Source: Terebella lapidaria (Eukaryota; Annelida; Polychaeta; Terebellida; Terebellidae). From it: DNA of 64,000 nt. Positions 1 to 11,324 of the stretch are shown one piece after another. The notes beneath the pieces are model-generated. The model was not told where the DNA came from, searched no databases, and worked only from the letters and a program-made list of their open reading frames with translations. The DNA lies in the NCBI GenBank assembly GCA_949152475.1, contig OX424570.1, forward strand, positions 19,774,694 to 19,838,693, read 5' to 3'. The translations under genes were made by a program, and so were the position numbers. The number at the start of each line of letters is the position of its first letter. The first letter of the stretch is position 1.

Positions 1-351
1 CGAGAGGCTGCCCTGGCCGGCCAAGCTCGTGCGGAGGACAAGCTGCGTGTCCACGAAGAGCACCAGCGAGAACAGGCAGCCCAAGACAAAGCGGAACGGG
101 ACGATTTGAACCGACAACTTGTGGAAGCCCGTGCCGCCAAAGAGGCCGCAGAGACAGAGCTTCTGAACCAGAGGAAGCTTAACACTACCCTCACGGAAGA
201 AAACATCCATCTCCATCACGAGCTATTGCAGCACCAGCAGACGGAGGCCAACTTAAAGAAAAACCACTACCTCCAGTTTCTGGGCGAGGTGAGAGCGCAT
301 CGGCAACGAAGCCGGTCTGCTGAGGGGACTTCAGCCAGCGCTGACCAGTAA
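1..351 (+). CDS. C-terminal part of a coiled-coil ORF of an LTR retroelement
   Basis: The frame is open from the first base of the window to a TAA ending at 351, so the true start lies to the left. The visible 116 residues are almost entirely charged heptad-like sequence rich in Glu, Arg, Gln, Ala and Leu, as in a long coiled coil, and end in an Arg/Ser-rich tail. No protease, RT or integrase motif is present. The ORF stops about 75 bp before a purine-rich tract and an LTR-like sequence (428-2107), so it sits in the last-ORF position of an LTR element. It could instead be the end of a gag-type protein in a non-autonomous element. No homologue is recognised. The coiled-coil reading is from residue pattern only. 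Confidence 0.5.
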   Translation, partial: REAALAGQARAEDKLRVHEEHQREQAAQDKAERDDLNRQLVEARAAKEAAETELLNQRKLNTTLTEENIHLHHELLQHQQTEANLKKNHYLQFLGEVRAHRQRSRSAEGTSASADQ

Positions 352-644
352 GGAGGGATCGATTTTTTTTTACCTGTCTTCCTCCCCTTTGGTCCATGAG
401 GACATGGACCCCCAGAAGGGGTGGAATTGTAACAAAAAGGGCCGGCACATCGAGTCCACTAATTGTAATGAATTAATAACATTTTGGGGATTTTACTACA
501 GAAATGCACGAATTCTGTAGTTTTCGTCGGAAACTCTCTTTTTCACATTGACTTCATAAACTGAGAGACACATTCATGAAAACACCACTTTGAGTGACGT
601 CACCGACACCTCTACTAGGCCTACAACACTGTCAATTCCACGCC

Positions 645-724
645 AGGACCAAAGGGCGAGTTGACTGGCGAAGGGCGAGTTGAAGGGCGAATTGAAGGGC
701 GAGGTGACGGGCGAAGGGCGAGGG
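645..724 (+). repeat. GGGCGA minisatellite abutting the LTR TATA box
   Basis: About seven imperfect copies of a short unit built on AAGGGCGAGTTGA lie head to tail and end a few bases before TATAAAAG. The position suggests promoter-proximal repeated elements of the LTR; their function is inferred from position only. Confidence 0.6.
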
Positions 725-725
725 C

Positions 726-733
726 TATAAAAG
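726..733 (+). promoter_or_regulatory. TATA box of the LTR
   Basis: TATAAAAG in a GC-rich setting, just after the GGGCGA repeats and about 300 bp into the LTR. This is a plausible position for the U3 promoter. The transcription start was not determined. Confidence 0.5.
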
Positions 734-1361
734 CCGGTGACGGCACTCGAAGAGAGAGTTTGGGCACTCGACGTCGTGGACTTCACATCGACCTTTGGCC
801 AGGGCCTGACCAGGGGTTCACGTCCAACAGAACCTAGACTCCTTCCAGCGCGTGTAACGAAATTTGGGGAAAATATTTCATCTAATTTTGGAGTCTGCTG
901 CTCTTTTAAGCATTTGCACGTGCTGGTCGACTAGCCGGGTGGGGAAATATCAGTGTCACGGGAAAAGATCAGTGGCGTGGACTGGAACACGGACGCATGA
1001 GCCGGCAGGATCACGCCACTTCGTCCAGTCACGGACTTGCCAAGAATTGAAGCCTACTTACCTTCGAAATATCCTGATGAATGCTTGCCGACGGATGGAA
1101 GAAACTCGCAGCTCACTTGCCACGAAGCCTGTGGGGATGGATGTCTGAGTGAGTGATTGAACTTTGAACTTTGTTTCGCTTTGTTTGGACGGGGACAGCC
1201 AGGGATTCAGGGAACTCCCTGGATTCCCTACGCCGGGGGAGACGTCACTCCTACACAACAGCAGGGACCGTGATCCGAGTACGTGATCTCAAGAGAGAGA
1301 GAGGGGCTAAGGAGCCGGGGCTGGCGAACCTAACGGTGGGCAGACTTGCCTACTCGTGTCT

Positions 1362-1830
1362 TGCTTAGCGGGCGAGTCACTTGCTCAGCGGGCGACCACA
1401 CGCCCGCCACCTCGTCAAGAGACCAGCGGGCGACCTAAGGGTGGTTAACAGCGTCTGCGGGCGAGTCACTTGCACAGCGGGTGATCCCACGCCCAAAACA
1501 GCACCAGTGGACCAGCGGGCGGCCTAAGGGTTGCCCACCGCGTCTGCGGGCGACCACACGCCCGCCACCTCGCCAGGAGACCAGAGGGCGACCTAAGGGT
1601 GGTTAACAGCGTCTGCGGGCGAGTCACTTGCACAGCGGGTGATCCCACACCCTAAACAGCACCAGGGGACCAGCGGGCGACCTAAGGGTTGCTTACAGCG
1701 TCTGCGGGCGAGTCACTTGCTCAGCGGGCGACCACACGCCCGCCACATCGTCAGGAGACCTGAGGGTGACCCCAGTATTGCCCACAACGCTTGCGGGCGA
1801 GTAGCTTACATAACGGGCGACCCCTACCTG
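1362..1830 (+). repeat. Degenerate direct repeats inside the LTR
   Basis: Phrases such as CTGCGGGCGAGTCACTTGC, AGCGGGCGACC and CACGCCCGCCAC recur four to six times in the same order, making imperfect higher-order repeats of roughly 60 to 180 bp. The block explains most of the unusual length of this LTR. Confidence 0.65.
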
Positions 1831-2107
1831 CCCCTACACTGAATCAGCAGGCATCAACTACAGGGAGTGATCGCTCTCACGGCGGGGGAAGATCCTGAGA
1901 CTCTTTTTTATGAATCACTGATTGTATTAAACGGTTCTTGTACTTTGTAGCACGCTTGATGAATTAAATATAAACTAGTTTTGACTGAATTTGATTGTTC
2001 GGGTCCAGTTTGTTCCACCAGGGTAAATCTGCTGGAAAACAAAGGGGAAGGTCAACCGACTTGTATGACTCGGGGCCTAGGCATTATCCTGGGTCTAGGG
2101 TCTTACA

Positions 2108-2353
2108 GGCTCGGGGACCAAAGTAGGTGGTCGGCAATAACTACTCTGCCACCTCTTGAAGTGAACTTGGCGGTTTGCTTAGATCAAACCGTTTCTCGGA
2201 CTTTTAGAACACAACGAGGGGTCCATAAAATAGAGAAGAATACGATCACATAAACTCTAAATCTTCAAGAGTGTGGTTCCCGAATTCGGGATCTGTAGCA
2301 ACACACGAGATAAAAGAATAAAACCCTCAAACGGTACCAAACACCCAACACCA
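2108..2353. other. Unassigned flank of the LTR
   Basis: No convincing coding frame or repeat was recognised between the LTR end and the Penelope-like fragment. It may be host DNA. Confidence 0.3.
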
Positions 2354-2653
2354 CTACCTCAAAACGCTACACATATTTACCACATCTAGTTCAGTATATT
2401 TGTATGGGACATCAGAGTCGCCTTTAACCATGTTAACAAAATAAGCGGTATTATATTTAACTACAATATAGTGGTGTCGACGTTGTCCCTTTTTAGAGAA
2501 AAATGAATTATTGATTAGTTTTTTAAGCTGAGACTTCTGTTCGGAATGAGGTATAGTTGTGTACAAAGTGGGGAAATCAAATGTTTTCATAGACGTTACT
2601 TTTGAAAGTGTATGAGCATGTAGATATTCCAATAAAGATTTGGAATTTTTCAA
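2354..2653 (-). mobile_element. Penelope-like element reverse transcriptase fragment
   Basis: The minus-strand 99-residue frame contains a block reading as SMKTFDFPTLYTTIPH, followed by KSQLKKLINNSF and later KYTELDVV. This is the RT segment (palm region with the conserved FDFxTLYTTIPH block) typical of Penelope-like retroelements of aquatic invertebrates, recalled from family knowledge. Only this piece of the RT is present; the YIDD-containing part and the GIY-YIG endonuclease are absent here. The fragment is 5' and 3' truncated and is probably an old insertion. A separate 3' end of a related element lies at 59686-60340. Confidence 0.65.
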
Positions 2654-2713
2654 TATTCCAAATTAATGGTAACCAATGGTTACCATTAAAACCAATGGTA
2701 AAACCATGAAAAC

Positions 2714-3110
2714 CAATGGTACGAGTGAATCGAACTGTTTTTACGAATGACAACAAAACGAAATAAGGAGCAAGTGTAGTGATATGCAGCATGGTGCTAT
2801 CGCGAGTAATTCAATATATGTACCCTATGACATTTTATTTATTTTTTCTGAGGATAAAGGTCTACCTACTAATTATCCGGAATATCACTTGTTTACATTC
2901 TGCAATGATATGCAGTTGGAGGTTATTCACAATCCACAGACCCTTGAATGTGTATCATGTTTTAGATGGATAATTATGTCGTTATAAATGTCACTAGAAT
3001 GAGACTGACTTAGCCCGTCATTTGCCGTCCGGCATTCGTCCGTTGTCCGTCTGTGAGCGCAGTCTCAAATTCTGCTGATTAACTTTTCCGCATTTTTGTT
3101 GCATGTTCTT
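2714..3110 (+). repeat. Dispersed repeat, copy 1
   Basis: This stretch aligns by eye over its whole length with 11325-11750 in the same orientation. Shared blocks include GGATAAAGGTCTA, TGCAATGATATGCAGTTGGA and ACAGACCCTTGAATGTGT. Divergence is moderate with several small gaps. The two copies bracket the EGF/lectin gene. No coding frame is conserved between them. Confidence 0.75.
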
Positions 3111-4305
3111 TAAAGAAATGTCACAAAGCACTTTTATTAGCATATTTCTGGACACTCTCTCAAAGCGTGAGGATGGAAAGGCAAGGTGATAATTCGAAAA
3201 GAGCAAATTGACTGTTAACAATATAGAAGTGATCATATATGATCACACAATGTTGTGTGTGTTTCGTTGGCATTCCACGTGAACTCAAGTGACCTTCAGT
3301 GTCAAATGTAACAAATCATTAAATTGGCTTCTAAATGTGAATGCAAGTACATCAAGTACGTGTTGACAAGTACCTGTGTGTGAAATGGTCATATGAGGTT
3401 TAACTCTCGAAGATAAGTGTGCACGATAACATATAAACAGCTGAAATAAGTTTTAAGTAAATTATTCATCAAAAATTAAGTCAACTTGTTTTATTGTTGG
3501 AAGAAAAACTTGAAGACTATTCCTTCTAGGAGCTGTTAAAGCTATAATCACTGTTGGAATTGACAAAACTTATTAATTCTGCCATAGCTTTATTTTGTCT
3601 ATAGAATTTGAAATCGTACAAGTTTGGGCCTGAAAATGTGTATTATGTGCCTAAATTGAGTTTTTAAATCAAGATTCAAATTCGGCCGTATCAATTTTTT
3701 CCTCAAAGCGGCCCGCCTTGTGGGTGCGTTCATTGCATAGTCTGATGACTTCATTGGTATTTGTCTAGATATTGTGGCAACCGGCAATGTAGGCAGGCCG
3801 ATCTTTCTCTATTCACTGTTTTCATGCACGATTAACGGCAATTTTCTGAGTATCTGTTGTCGAACTGTGCATATTTCCTATATATTCCCGACTATCTTGA
3901 GATGTACTTTCAAGTTTGCGTGACATACAAGAATGCTAAATTTGGCTGATTTTAAAATTGATTCCAACTTTAACGTTATTGGTATATTAACTATGCATTG
4001 TAGCGACCTGGAATCCTGGTATCAATGCTTCTTTTATTTATCAGATACAACCGACTACAGCATTTACATACATTGACATCAATGCTAATCAACTGAAATG
4101 GGTTAAGCATATGTGGTAGAACACAAATTTGCACGAATTCATCAGATATGCCACGATACTAGATATTCACCAAGTTACATAATTATATGGTTATCCATAT
4201 ACATCGGATGTGAATTTAACACACAAAATATAATTCTCATGCCCTAAATGTCAAATTCTAAACGTAACTGATTAAGCTAGAAATGGATCTACACACATTC
4301 TACAA
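3111..4305. other. Downstream flank of the EGF/lectin gene, nothing recognised
   Basis: AT-rich sequence between the dispersed repeat and the stop codon of the minus-strand lectin gene. Its right part should contain that gene's 3' UTR. Short frames here look random. Confidence 0.4.
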
Positions 4306-4981
4306 TTAGACGTTTATCCCAGGAATGGATTCACAGACGTATAGGCGTGGGGTATTGCAATCAACACTGTACAAAAATGTAGAGTTGCCCTCTCGCTTGA
4401 TGCTGGCACAGTCATAATGTGCCCGTGGCTCTCCCGGGGCCCAGCTGAGATGACTCGCCGTCACAACGGCCCCAGTGCTCCAGTAAAACTGTCCATCTTG
4501 CTCACGTCTCGCACTCGTTAGGTGGTGTTCATCTGTCATAGATTCATAATAATTGGAGTGGAATAATGACTGTGAATTTCGCATATTTATTTATTCATCG
4601 TTATTGAGAGACTTGCATACTGTTGACAAAAACACTCCATGCTTTCATATATATATGAAACAATTCAGAGAAACTTTCCAAGAAAAAAAAATGTTTTTAG
4701 CGCAGATTCAATCCTTCTAAATCGAGTGCACTTGCAAGTTTCCATTCAGAAAGTGGATCATGTACACTGGCATGTTTTGTAGCAAATTCACTAACCTGGC
4801 TGAGTGAATAGAGACGTTACTTCTATCCCCTCGGTGTCTGACTCAAGGCTGACAAGCGTAGCCCCTCTAAATTCACAGATCTCGTGGGCGTCCGCCCAGT
4901 TGTGTAATACCATCTGGTGAACATAGTAGCAGCGACCGAGTTGATGATCGTAGATGAATTGAGCCCGACACAATTGTATGC
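4306..4981 (-). CDS. Exons 9-10: second C-type lectin domain and stop
   Basis: Exon 9 (4981-4796) encodes [20 protein letters not shown] and GATLVSLES, the classic first half of a C-type lectin domain. Exon 10 (4532-4306) encodes the second half, [22 protein letters not shown] and [13 protein letters not shown], then ends at TAA. The EPR in place of EPN and the absence of WND argue against a standard sugar site. The four disulphide-forming cysteines of the fold are present. The polyadenylation site was not identified with certainty. Confidence 0.8.
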
Positions 4982-7900
4982 CTGTGATGAAGGGAATTAT
5001 AATAGGCATAACTGCTTGGTCGTCTCAATTAGATGGTGATCAACTGATCAAGTAAGTCATCTTCACATACACGTTTGAATCATTGAGCCAAGATATTGTT
5101 TTTACAACGCAACATATTCACTGCTGGTGAACGTTAAATCCAGGATACCATAAACCAGCCTTTTGACTTGTGATTAGGTACTTATGTACTACTTGTCATA
5201 CATCTATTCCATGGGGTTTGTTTCGGATTTATAAATTACTTTCATAGGTTGTTGGGCTTTTGTATACTAACTCCACCAGGTGTACAATAGAAACAGCTAC
5301 ATTTCACACACTGTCTGCTCCTGAAGATACCAGTGTGTCTTTGATACCATATATCCTCAATTGAGTGCCGGGCCAATTGAGTGCCGGGCTCAATTGAGTG
5401 CCGGGCCTCGTATGAGCTCGGGGGTAACCAGTCATCGAAAAAAAATAAGCGCTGGGCCTCGTATGAACGACGGGTATGGCTGGAGAACAACGACTTCTCA
5501 ATCGAATTCGGTCTTGTGAATCAATAGTGTATCGGCGGCAATTGTCCGTAAACCAATTCTCGATTGAAATTAACATTCAGTATTTGGTAAGGGTGATAAT
5601 TTTGTGTGAAACGTATTACTTGAAAACGGAATAAACTGTGTTTACAAAAACAACATATACAAAAGAACTCAGATTACCTAGACTAACGGTGAAATTTTCC
5701 TTTTTAGACCTCTCACTAGCGTAATCATAAAAATGCCTGAATGCACATGATCTTGATGATGCCTGCCATCATGTCACCATTCAACATGTTGGGGAGCCGT
5801 GGTTGCCAAAACATTGGCACTAAAGTTTACACAATTAACAAACTGCTGTCCCAACATTCATGTCAGCTCACTTCTTTGAGCAGATCTATAACTAAAAGCG
5901 ATTTCTTTTAGTTATAAACATTTTATTGAACTTCTTTGCCTTCATATTATCTCAAGTTTGCCGAAGATCTAAGTTTTTCTATTAGCGTCATCAAAATCTT
6001 GTTGTATCGGTGGTATTTATGATACATACTACATCGGCATTAAGACACAGTTGTTCCAAATAGTGTCCAAATTTCCGTGAAAACTGTGCATCAATTTCTC
6101 GCATGAATACCTTCGATGGGCGGCGTCTGTTTGACACGAAATTTTTCGCGCGATGATAACCTAACTTAACGATATAACAATGAGCGCCGGGCCTCGAATG
6201 AGCGCCTGTCTCGTATGAGCGAGTTGTAAAAGGTGCTGGAAAAAATAAGCGCCCGGGCCTTAATCGAGGAAATACGGTAAACTAATTGGTCGGGTTCTAT
6301 TGCCAAATGTTGTATTTTGCACTTGCAATTGACATCGTCAAAATCCAGTTGTATAGGTGGTAATAGATTGATACTTACATTCATTCACCAATCTATAGTG
6401 GATAACCTGACAGTATACGAAGCAAAATTTCATGAAACATAATGTGTATCAATACTTTATATCACATAAATGTTACTTGTGCTTACATTCATACTTGTTG
6501 ATTCCGTCTTGACAACCGGATTGTTGATTGCATGGGTTACTAGCGCATTCATTTATATCTGCAAGAGAACGAGACAAGAAAATGCAGCTAACTGCGAGAG
6601 TCGACATTAGAGCTCGAGCACATCATCAGCAACCTAGACAGCGGAATGTATCCTACTCAACGTTACCTCCCCCCCCCCCCCCAATAAAAATGCTACCATA
6701 TCCTCCCCCACATGATTCCAATTCATTCCCGAAAATTATGATAAAAGCATAGGCCTACTTCATTCATATGCCTAATAAGTAAACATTTATTTTGAACTCA
6801 ATGAAACAGATACGCCTGCTAAAACGATACTGAACCTTAATAAAATATCCTTAAAAATATTGAAAACTATGAGGAATATCTGCATCCGATATCATGATAA
6901 TTAACATATATGCTCACTTGGCTAATGAAAAGACCAGTATAAAACATAAAGGATTATCTGAAGGCTTCGCAAACCCAACATCTTCATTATAAAATACGTC
7001 AAATTATGGTGAATGTAGCCGTGGCATCACAGACAAATCGTTGTGTTCACTTCATAAGAACGGGGAATGCCACACGACACACGCAAGCTTGCATGTATGC
7101 ATGCACGAATTGCTGCACAGGAGATTGTGTGCTCCAAAATACACGTCATTGCGGTAAAATTTGCTTTACATTCTGGGAACGACAATTTCCATCGGCTCCG
7201 CCATTTTGACGTTTTCAAAACAATATCAGCATTTTGCGTAATTTTCTCAAACCTAACACATCGATTTATGCATTATACATGTGTGGAATATTCAAAGTTT
7301 GCCATCTATTCGAGAGATTTCATGTCAAGGACGAAAAAAATTATCATTTGAAGTAGGTGTCTAAACGTTTACATGCCAAAACGGGCATCGATAGGTTTGC
7401 ATGAAACCTCCATAAAAAAAGTCAGCACATAGATATGTAGAGGGTTGGGGGCTTCGCCCCCAACGCTCTAATGTCAAAAATTCCGATTACATTGTCAAGA
7501 GACTTCAGGTTTAGAATCGTTTATCCATGGACGTCATCACAATTCCATGTCCTAATATACGGTATAACACTGCCTCGGCTGATGCAGACCCACTAGTATA
7601 CCCATCAATCCTGTCTTTGATTTTACTTGGAGAACTAAATGCAGGCAACACAAAAGCACTGATAGTACGATAGAATGAATTGAGTTGTGAGTTAAGGTAA
7701 GGTAAGGACAGCATCTTTTTTAGTTTTACGTACCGACTTCACAATAAGATCCCCGGAATCCTTGCTGACATTCACACCGGAGATCACTGCTGCCAAAGTG
7801 TCGACATTCTCCACCATTTATACAAGGGTGGGTGAGACACTGGCTCGTGGGTGACTCGCAAATGTACGGACCTCTGGTTAGATGAAAAACACTTTGTTAT

Positions 7901-10900
7901 ATTCAGCTAAACGTATTGTTTGGCGGTTTAATCACTGATTGACTTCAGATGATGAAAAACATATGCTTCAAATATTCGAAAACATGCTTGGAAATAAATT
8001 TAACACGTGCGGCATCATTTTTCTATGCATTTGGACAGAAACCTGGAGAATTCAGTAGTTACCTTTCCGTACACTCCCTTGTAAACAGATGTGTATTGGT
8101 GCCATTTTTCAAAGCACCAACACAATATTGGGATCCGAAACTGTGATAGTTAGGTTTTACTGGACCAAAAAGAGGATCTTGCACACCGAAGACTTCATCT
8201 GACGCCCACCGAAATCCGTATGGGTTCCACACAGCACTCGTTATATACTTTCGACCTTTGGGGAGAGAGAAAATAAAATTTACAAATTCACATTTGGAAA
8301 TCATATTAATCAACGATGTTACCAATGTATATCAGGATTCACGATGGATCTTGCTGATAGAATCCAAATTTCAAGTTTCCTATGAGAATGAACTCTTTTA
8401 AGAGCCATCCCAAAACACATATCCTCTATACTCAATAAATTATCGTCGGCCGTGTGCATTCATTACGACATGCATTAAACAAACCACACCTTGCACAAAA
8501 TGTTGCCCTAGGAAGGCCATTTCATCTGCACTCTCCACGCTGACGAGTTGAGCGTTCATCCCTTCACAAGCAGTCCCAGCTTCTGCCCGGGTCATTGTAC
8601 CGTTCTCAACGATTGTGTAACAGCGAGAGTGTGCGGGGAATAGGATAGCCCCATTGGAACAGACGTGCTGTGCTGTTACAACTGGTGTGTATGGCAGAAA
8701 GCAAATGTTGTATCAGGATGATATAGGACGACTGTAGTTATATGAGTAACATACACAGAACAACAAAAAATTATGGTGTCTACCTGTGAGTAGGAATGAT
8801 GGCTTAGCAAGTTCGTTGATGGCATTAAATTTAATGAATTACATAAACTGTTCAGCCTGTTAATATTCAACTTTCACGGTTTGTCTCGCCATACCTATCT
8901 CTCTGCAACCCATACCATAATCGAGTATTATCCGTTGTGTATGTCAAAACTCAGACTCTAAATCTAAAATACATGTATATAACATAAAAGTGGCTTCGAA
9001 AGGATATATTTGGTCAAGCTTCGTTTATTTTTGAAAGCCACGCGATTTGGGTTTCTCTATTGTCTGTATCGTAATCATCCTATGTTATTGGTGATAGGGA
9101 CGATAATTAAACACACCTTCTTGGCAGTTTTTGCCGATGTGGTCAGCGTCACAAACACATGTGTATCCCGCTACTTCATCATGGCATAAACCGCCGTGAA
9201 GACAAGGCGAGCTCTGACAGTCATCCACATCTCAAACGTGTGAAAATACGGTATAAACAAATATGTCACATGTATATTGTTATTATTTGAGATTCAAGAA
9301 ACTATAGCTCACCAAATTCAATTTTATAAATCAATATCATTATTAAAATGATATTGCAAACCATTATATTGCATCATTCATTGATATATTTGAATATTCT
9401 ATTCGTAACATGTCCTGGGAATTTATGAGATACGACAAACAAAAGAACCAAATATTGGGTTTGAACAAGTACATAAATCGATTGTATGCTTCTGAAAATC
9501 CAAGATGGTATATTTTCATTTTGACCAGACATCGTTGTTTCTCATCACATCATACTCAGTGTATCACGCCTAACGTATAAAGTTCACCAGTTGATATGTA
9601 CGATGAACATCATGCTGCAAAACGGCCCATGATAGAAGGGGTATAAACCAAATGTGTTCCCAGCTAGTCTCTAAGCTGCTGCGACAAGGATACGTTTGAC
9701 CGAAATTTATGGTTGTTTCTGGGAAATTCTATGGGCTTCATTACGATCTGCAACGAGATTTAGTATGCAGCAAAAACTGTTCGCATGATAATTTGTTGCA
9801 AAATTCATGACAAGTGAAACGTGTGGGGCAGGATATTTCTCAAACAACTGAATTCACCTCATTATGGTGATAGAAGGGGTCCATGAAGTCTCATACAATT
9901 TTCTCGATTTTGCCTGACATCGAACTTTAATATTGGATAAAGGATTCAGTTTTGTTTCTTCGGAATATTTTGTACTTGGTTATTGGTTCCATGTTTATTC
10001 ATCAATCTGTAGCCGTGCCTGTAAGTTTATATCTGTAATACTCACCCACGTCACAGGTGGCGCCACTGTAGCCAGCCTGACATTGACAGACGTATTCATT
10101 GTTACCATCTTGGCACGTGGCGCCATGACTACAAGGGCTGCTACTGCATTCATCTAAATCTGGGCATTGAGTGCACACAAATTAGGCCAAATACATATTA
10201 CATGCATTGAACAATACCGTTCCAGGAAATCCCTCAAATATCTTACCGATTTCACAACGTTGTCCCGAGTAACCGGCCGGACATACACAGTGAAAAACAT
10301 TGTTGTCGTCCAGACACGTGGCGCCATTGCGACAGGGCAAGGGACTGCACGCACCATGGTCGTCTGCTCAAAACCGGAAATGGAAAGAATCGTCCATATA
10401 TAGTTACTGATAAGCCATAGTGTATGGAGTACAAATTTATAGCCTGTTGAGGTCATATGTTCAGCTCTCAATTCATACCACAAATTGTATTGAATATATT
10501 TCATGTGGTATTGACCAAATTTCTTGCCCCTGATTTGATCTGGTTGAAGAGGTTCAACATAATTTATATTAAATTAAACACCTATAAACATATGTCGGAT
10601 AATGATACGAATCCGCTACAGATGTTGAATACTAATAGAACTATTTCACACAATGCGATGCAAATTCACAAAAGATGAGGACTAGCGATTTGATTATTTC
10701 CGAATGGCAATATATTGAGATTGATGATTTTACCTGTTGTCCGATGTGTCACGTACACGGATAAAAAGATTATTATCGTTATGCAAAGTGTTACGATTAT
10801 TGTTGTTATCAATATCCACTTGGTTTTCTTGTCACAGTTGATACCAGCTGGGCTACGCCTGACAGCTGCTGGGAAGCCTACTTTACTGTAAGACGGTAGC

Positions 10901-11082
10901 TGGTCGATGTCCACCTGTGCTCTACTCGTTGAAAAAGCAACTTGTTCGGATGATGAAAATTCTGCGTTATCAAAATCAGCGAAATCATTCTGTAATTTCT
11001 CTCGGTCGTTGTCGAAATTTTCCCATAATGCATTCCCATTTTTAGTTTCCGTGGCTTTGGTAAAATGCGTACTGCTATCCAT
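4306..11082 (-). CDS. Ten-exon gene for a type II membrane protein with EGF and C-type lectin domains
   Basis: Predicted coding exons, in order of transcription: 11082-10734, 10363-10247, 10159-10046, 9230-9117, 8672-8490, 8255-8063, 7873-7734, 6558-6487, 4981-4796 and 4532-4306. Every junction has AG/GT signals and compatible phases, nearly all phase 1, as is usual for shuffled extracellular modules. They sum to 1,695 bp, or 564 residues plus stop. Layout: cytoplasmic tail 1-88, membrane anchor about 89-110, three EGF domains (117-231), C-type lectin domain (232 to about 363), EGF (about 366-403), a half EGF (404-427) and a second lectin domain (428-564). With an N-terminal anchor and no signal peptide, the modules should face outward. 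A recognition or adhesion role is inferred. Neither lectin domain shows a clean EPN/QPD plus WND calcium-sugar motif. The start is the first ATG before the anchor; the exact 5' end is untested. Confidence 0.8.
5354..5480 (-). repeat. Short dispersed repeat in the intron of the lectin gene, copy 1
   Basis: Built on TGAGTGCCGGGC, present three times, followed by AAAAAATAAGCGCTGGGCCTCG. Similar phrases recur at 6178-6292. It lies in the intron between exons 8 and 9 and looks like a fragment of a common short interspersed element. Confidence 0.5.
6178..6292 (-). repeat. Short dispersed repeat in the intron of the lectin gene, copy 2
   Basis: Shares TGAGCGCCGGGCCTCG, CTCGTATGAGC and AAAAATAAGCGCCCGGGCCT with 5354-5480. 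No coding content. Confidence 0.5.
6487..6558 (-). CDS. Exon 8: half EGF-like domain
   Basis: A 72-bp phase-1 exon encoding [19 protein letters not shown] followed by NKYE, the first half of a calcium-binding EGF module. A GTAAGC donor cuts the module before its last two cysteines. The next exon supplies one cysteine across the junction (E-C-I-Q-L-C), so the module is fused into the second lectin domain. An intact EGF second half was not found in the intron. Confidence 0.6.
7734..8672 (-). CDS. Exons 5-7: first C-type lectin domain plus EGF domain 4
   Basis: Exon 5 (8672-8490) encodes the first half ([15 protein letters not shown], then [17 protein letters not shown]), matching the alpha-helical part of a lectin domain. 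Exon 6 (8255-8063) encodes the long-loop half ending CTE. Exon 7 (7873-7734) completes it with RRGPYICES and continues directly into an EGF module ([12 protein letters not shown] to [10 protein letters not shown]). The acceptor of exon 7 is set by frame: only AG before AGGTCC restores the CTERRGPYIC block. The usual EPN/QPD sugar motif is replaced by [10 protein letters not shown], so classical calcium-dependent mannose or galactose binding is doubtful. Confidence 0.8.
9117..9230 (-). CDS. Exon 4: EGF-like domain 3
   Basis: A 114-bp phase-1 exon encoding [16 protein letters not shown] followed by [12 protein letters not shown], a calcium-binding-type EGF module with six cysteines. The acceptor is GTTTGAG and the donor GTGTGT. 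The intron between this exon and exon 3 contains a Penelope-like remnant. Confidence 0.85.
9655..10010 (+). mobile_element. Decayed 3' end of a Penelope-like element in a lectin-gene intron
   Basis: Aligns by eye with 59975-60340: both have GTCTCTAA(G/A)CTGCTGCGACAAGGATA, then a TTCTATGG segment, GGGGCAGGA and GTTTTGTTT(C/G)(T/C)TCGGAATA. The coding end (SKLLRQGY) is recognisable but broken. It is inserted antisense to the host gene, between exons 3 and 4. Confidence 0.6.
10046..10363 (-). CDS. Exons 2 and 3: EGF-like domains 1 and 2
   Basis: Exon 2 (10363-10247) and exon 3 (10159-10046) each encode one complete EGF module bounded by phase-1 introns. Exon 2 gives [24 protein letters not shown]. 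Exon 3 gives [16 protein letters not shown] then [12 protein letters not shown]; its DxDEC start is the calcium-binding EGF signature. All six cysteines are present in both. Donors are GTAAGA and GTGAGT. Confidence 0.85.
10734..11082 (-). CDS. Exon 1: cytoplasmic tail and signal anchor of the EGF/lectin protein
   Basis: The exon encodes 116 residues plus one base. The first 88 are hydrophilic and acidic, with a YSKVGF stretch near residue 65. A lysine-flanked hydrophobic run [18 protein letters not shown] follows, then the exon ends ACAACAG before a GTAAAA donor. Positive residues on the N-terminal side of the run (KKTK) predict that the tail stays in the cytosol. The tail could carry sorting or signalling motifs, but none is certain. 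Confidence 0.75.
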
Positions 11083-11324
11083 GATGGTTTTTTACGAATA
11101 TGTGGTCTTTACACTGAAAATTCCCGTTCAGTCAACGCTTCCAAAATGTGGATGGGAAAATAACCCTAATGTAGTCTGAAAATGTTATGATATGAGCTTT
11201 TTTTGGTGACAAGATATTATCGGAGTAATACTATTAATTTTCTGCGAGTGACACTGGTGCGATAAAAGGTCGTAGCGAGATAATTGGTGAGCGATATACC
11301 CATGTAAATATGATACAATTAAAG

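Larger units (their letters stand above)
428..2107 (+). mobile_element. LTR (probably 3' LTR) of an LTR retroelement
   Basis: The segment starts TGTAAC and ends CTTACA, so its ends are inverted (TGTAA/TTACA) as in LTRs. A purine-rich tract (AGAAGGGGTGGAAT) directly precedes it, which makes it a 3' LTR of an element read on the plus strand. It has a TATA box near 726 and two blocks of GC-rich direct repeats. The matching 5' LTR would lie outside the window, so the right boundary rests on the inverted ends alone and age cannot be estimated. Confidence 0.55.
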
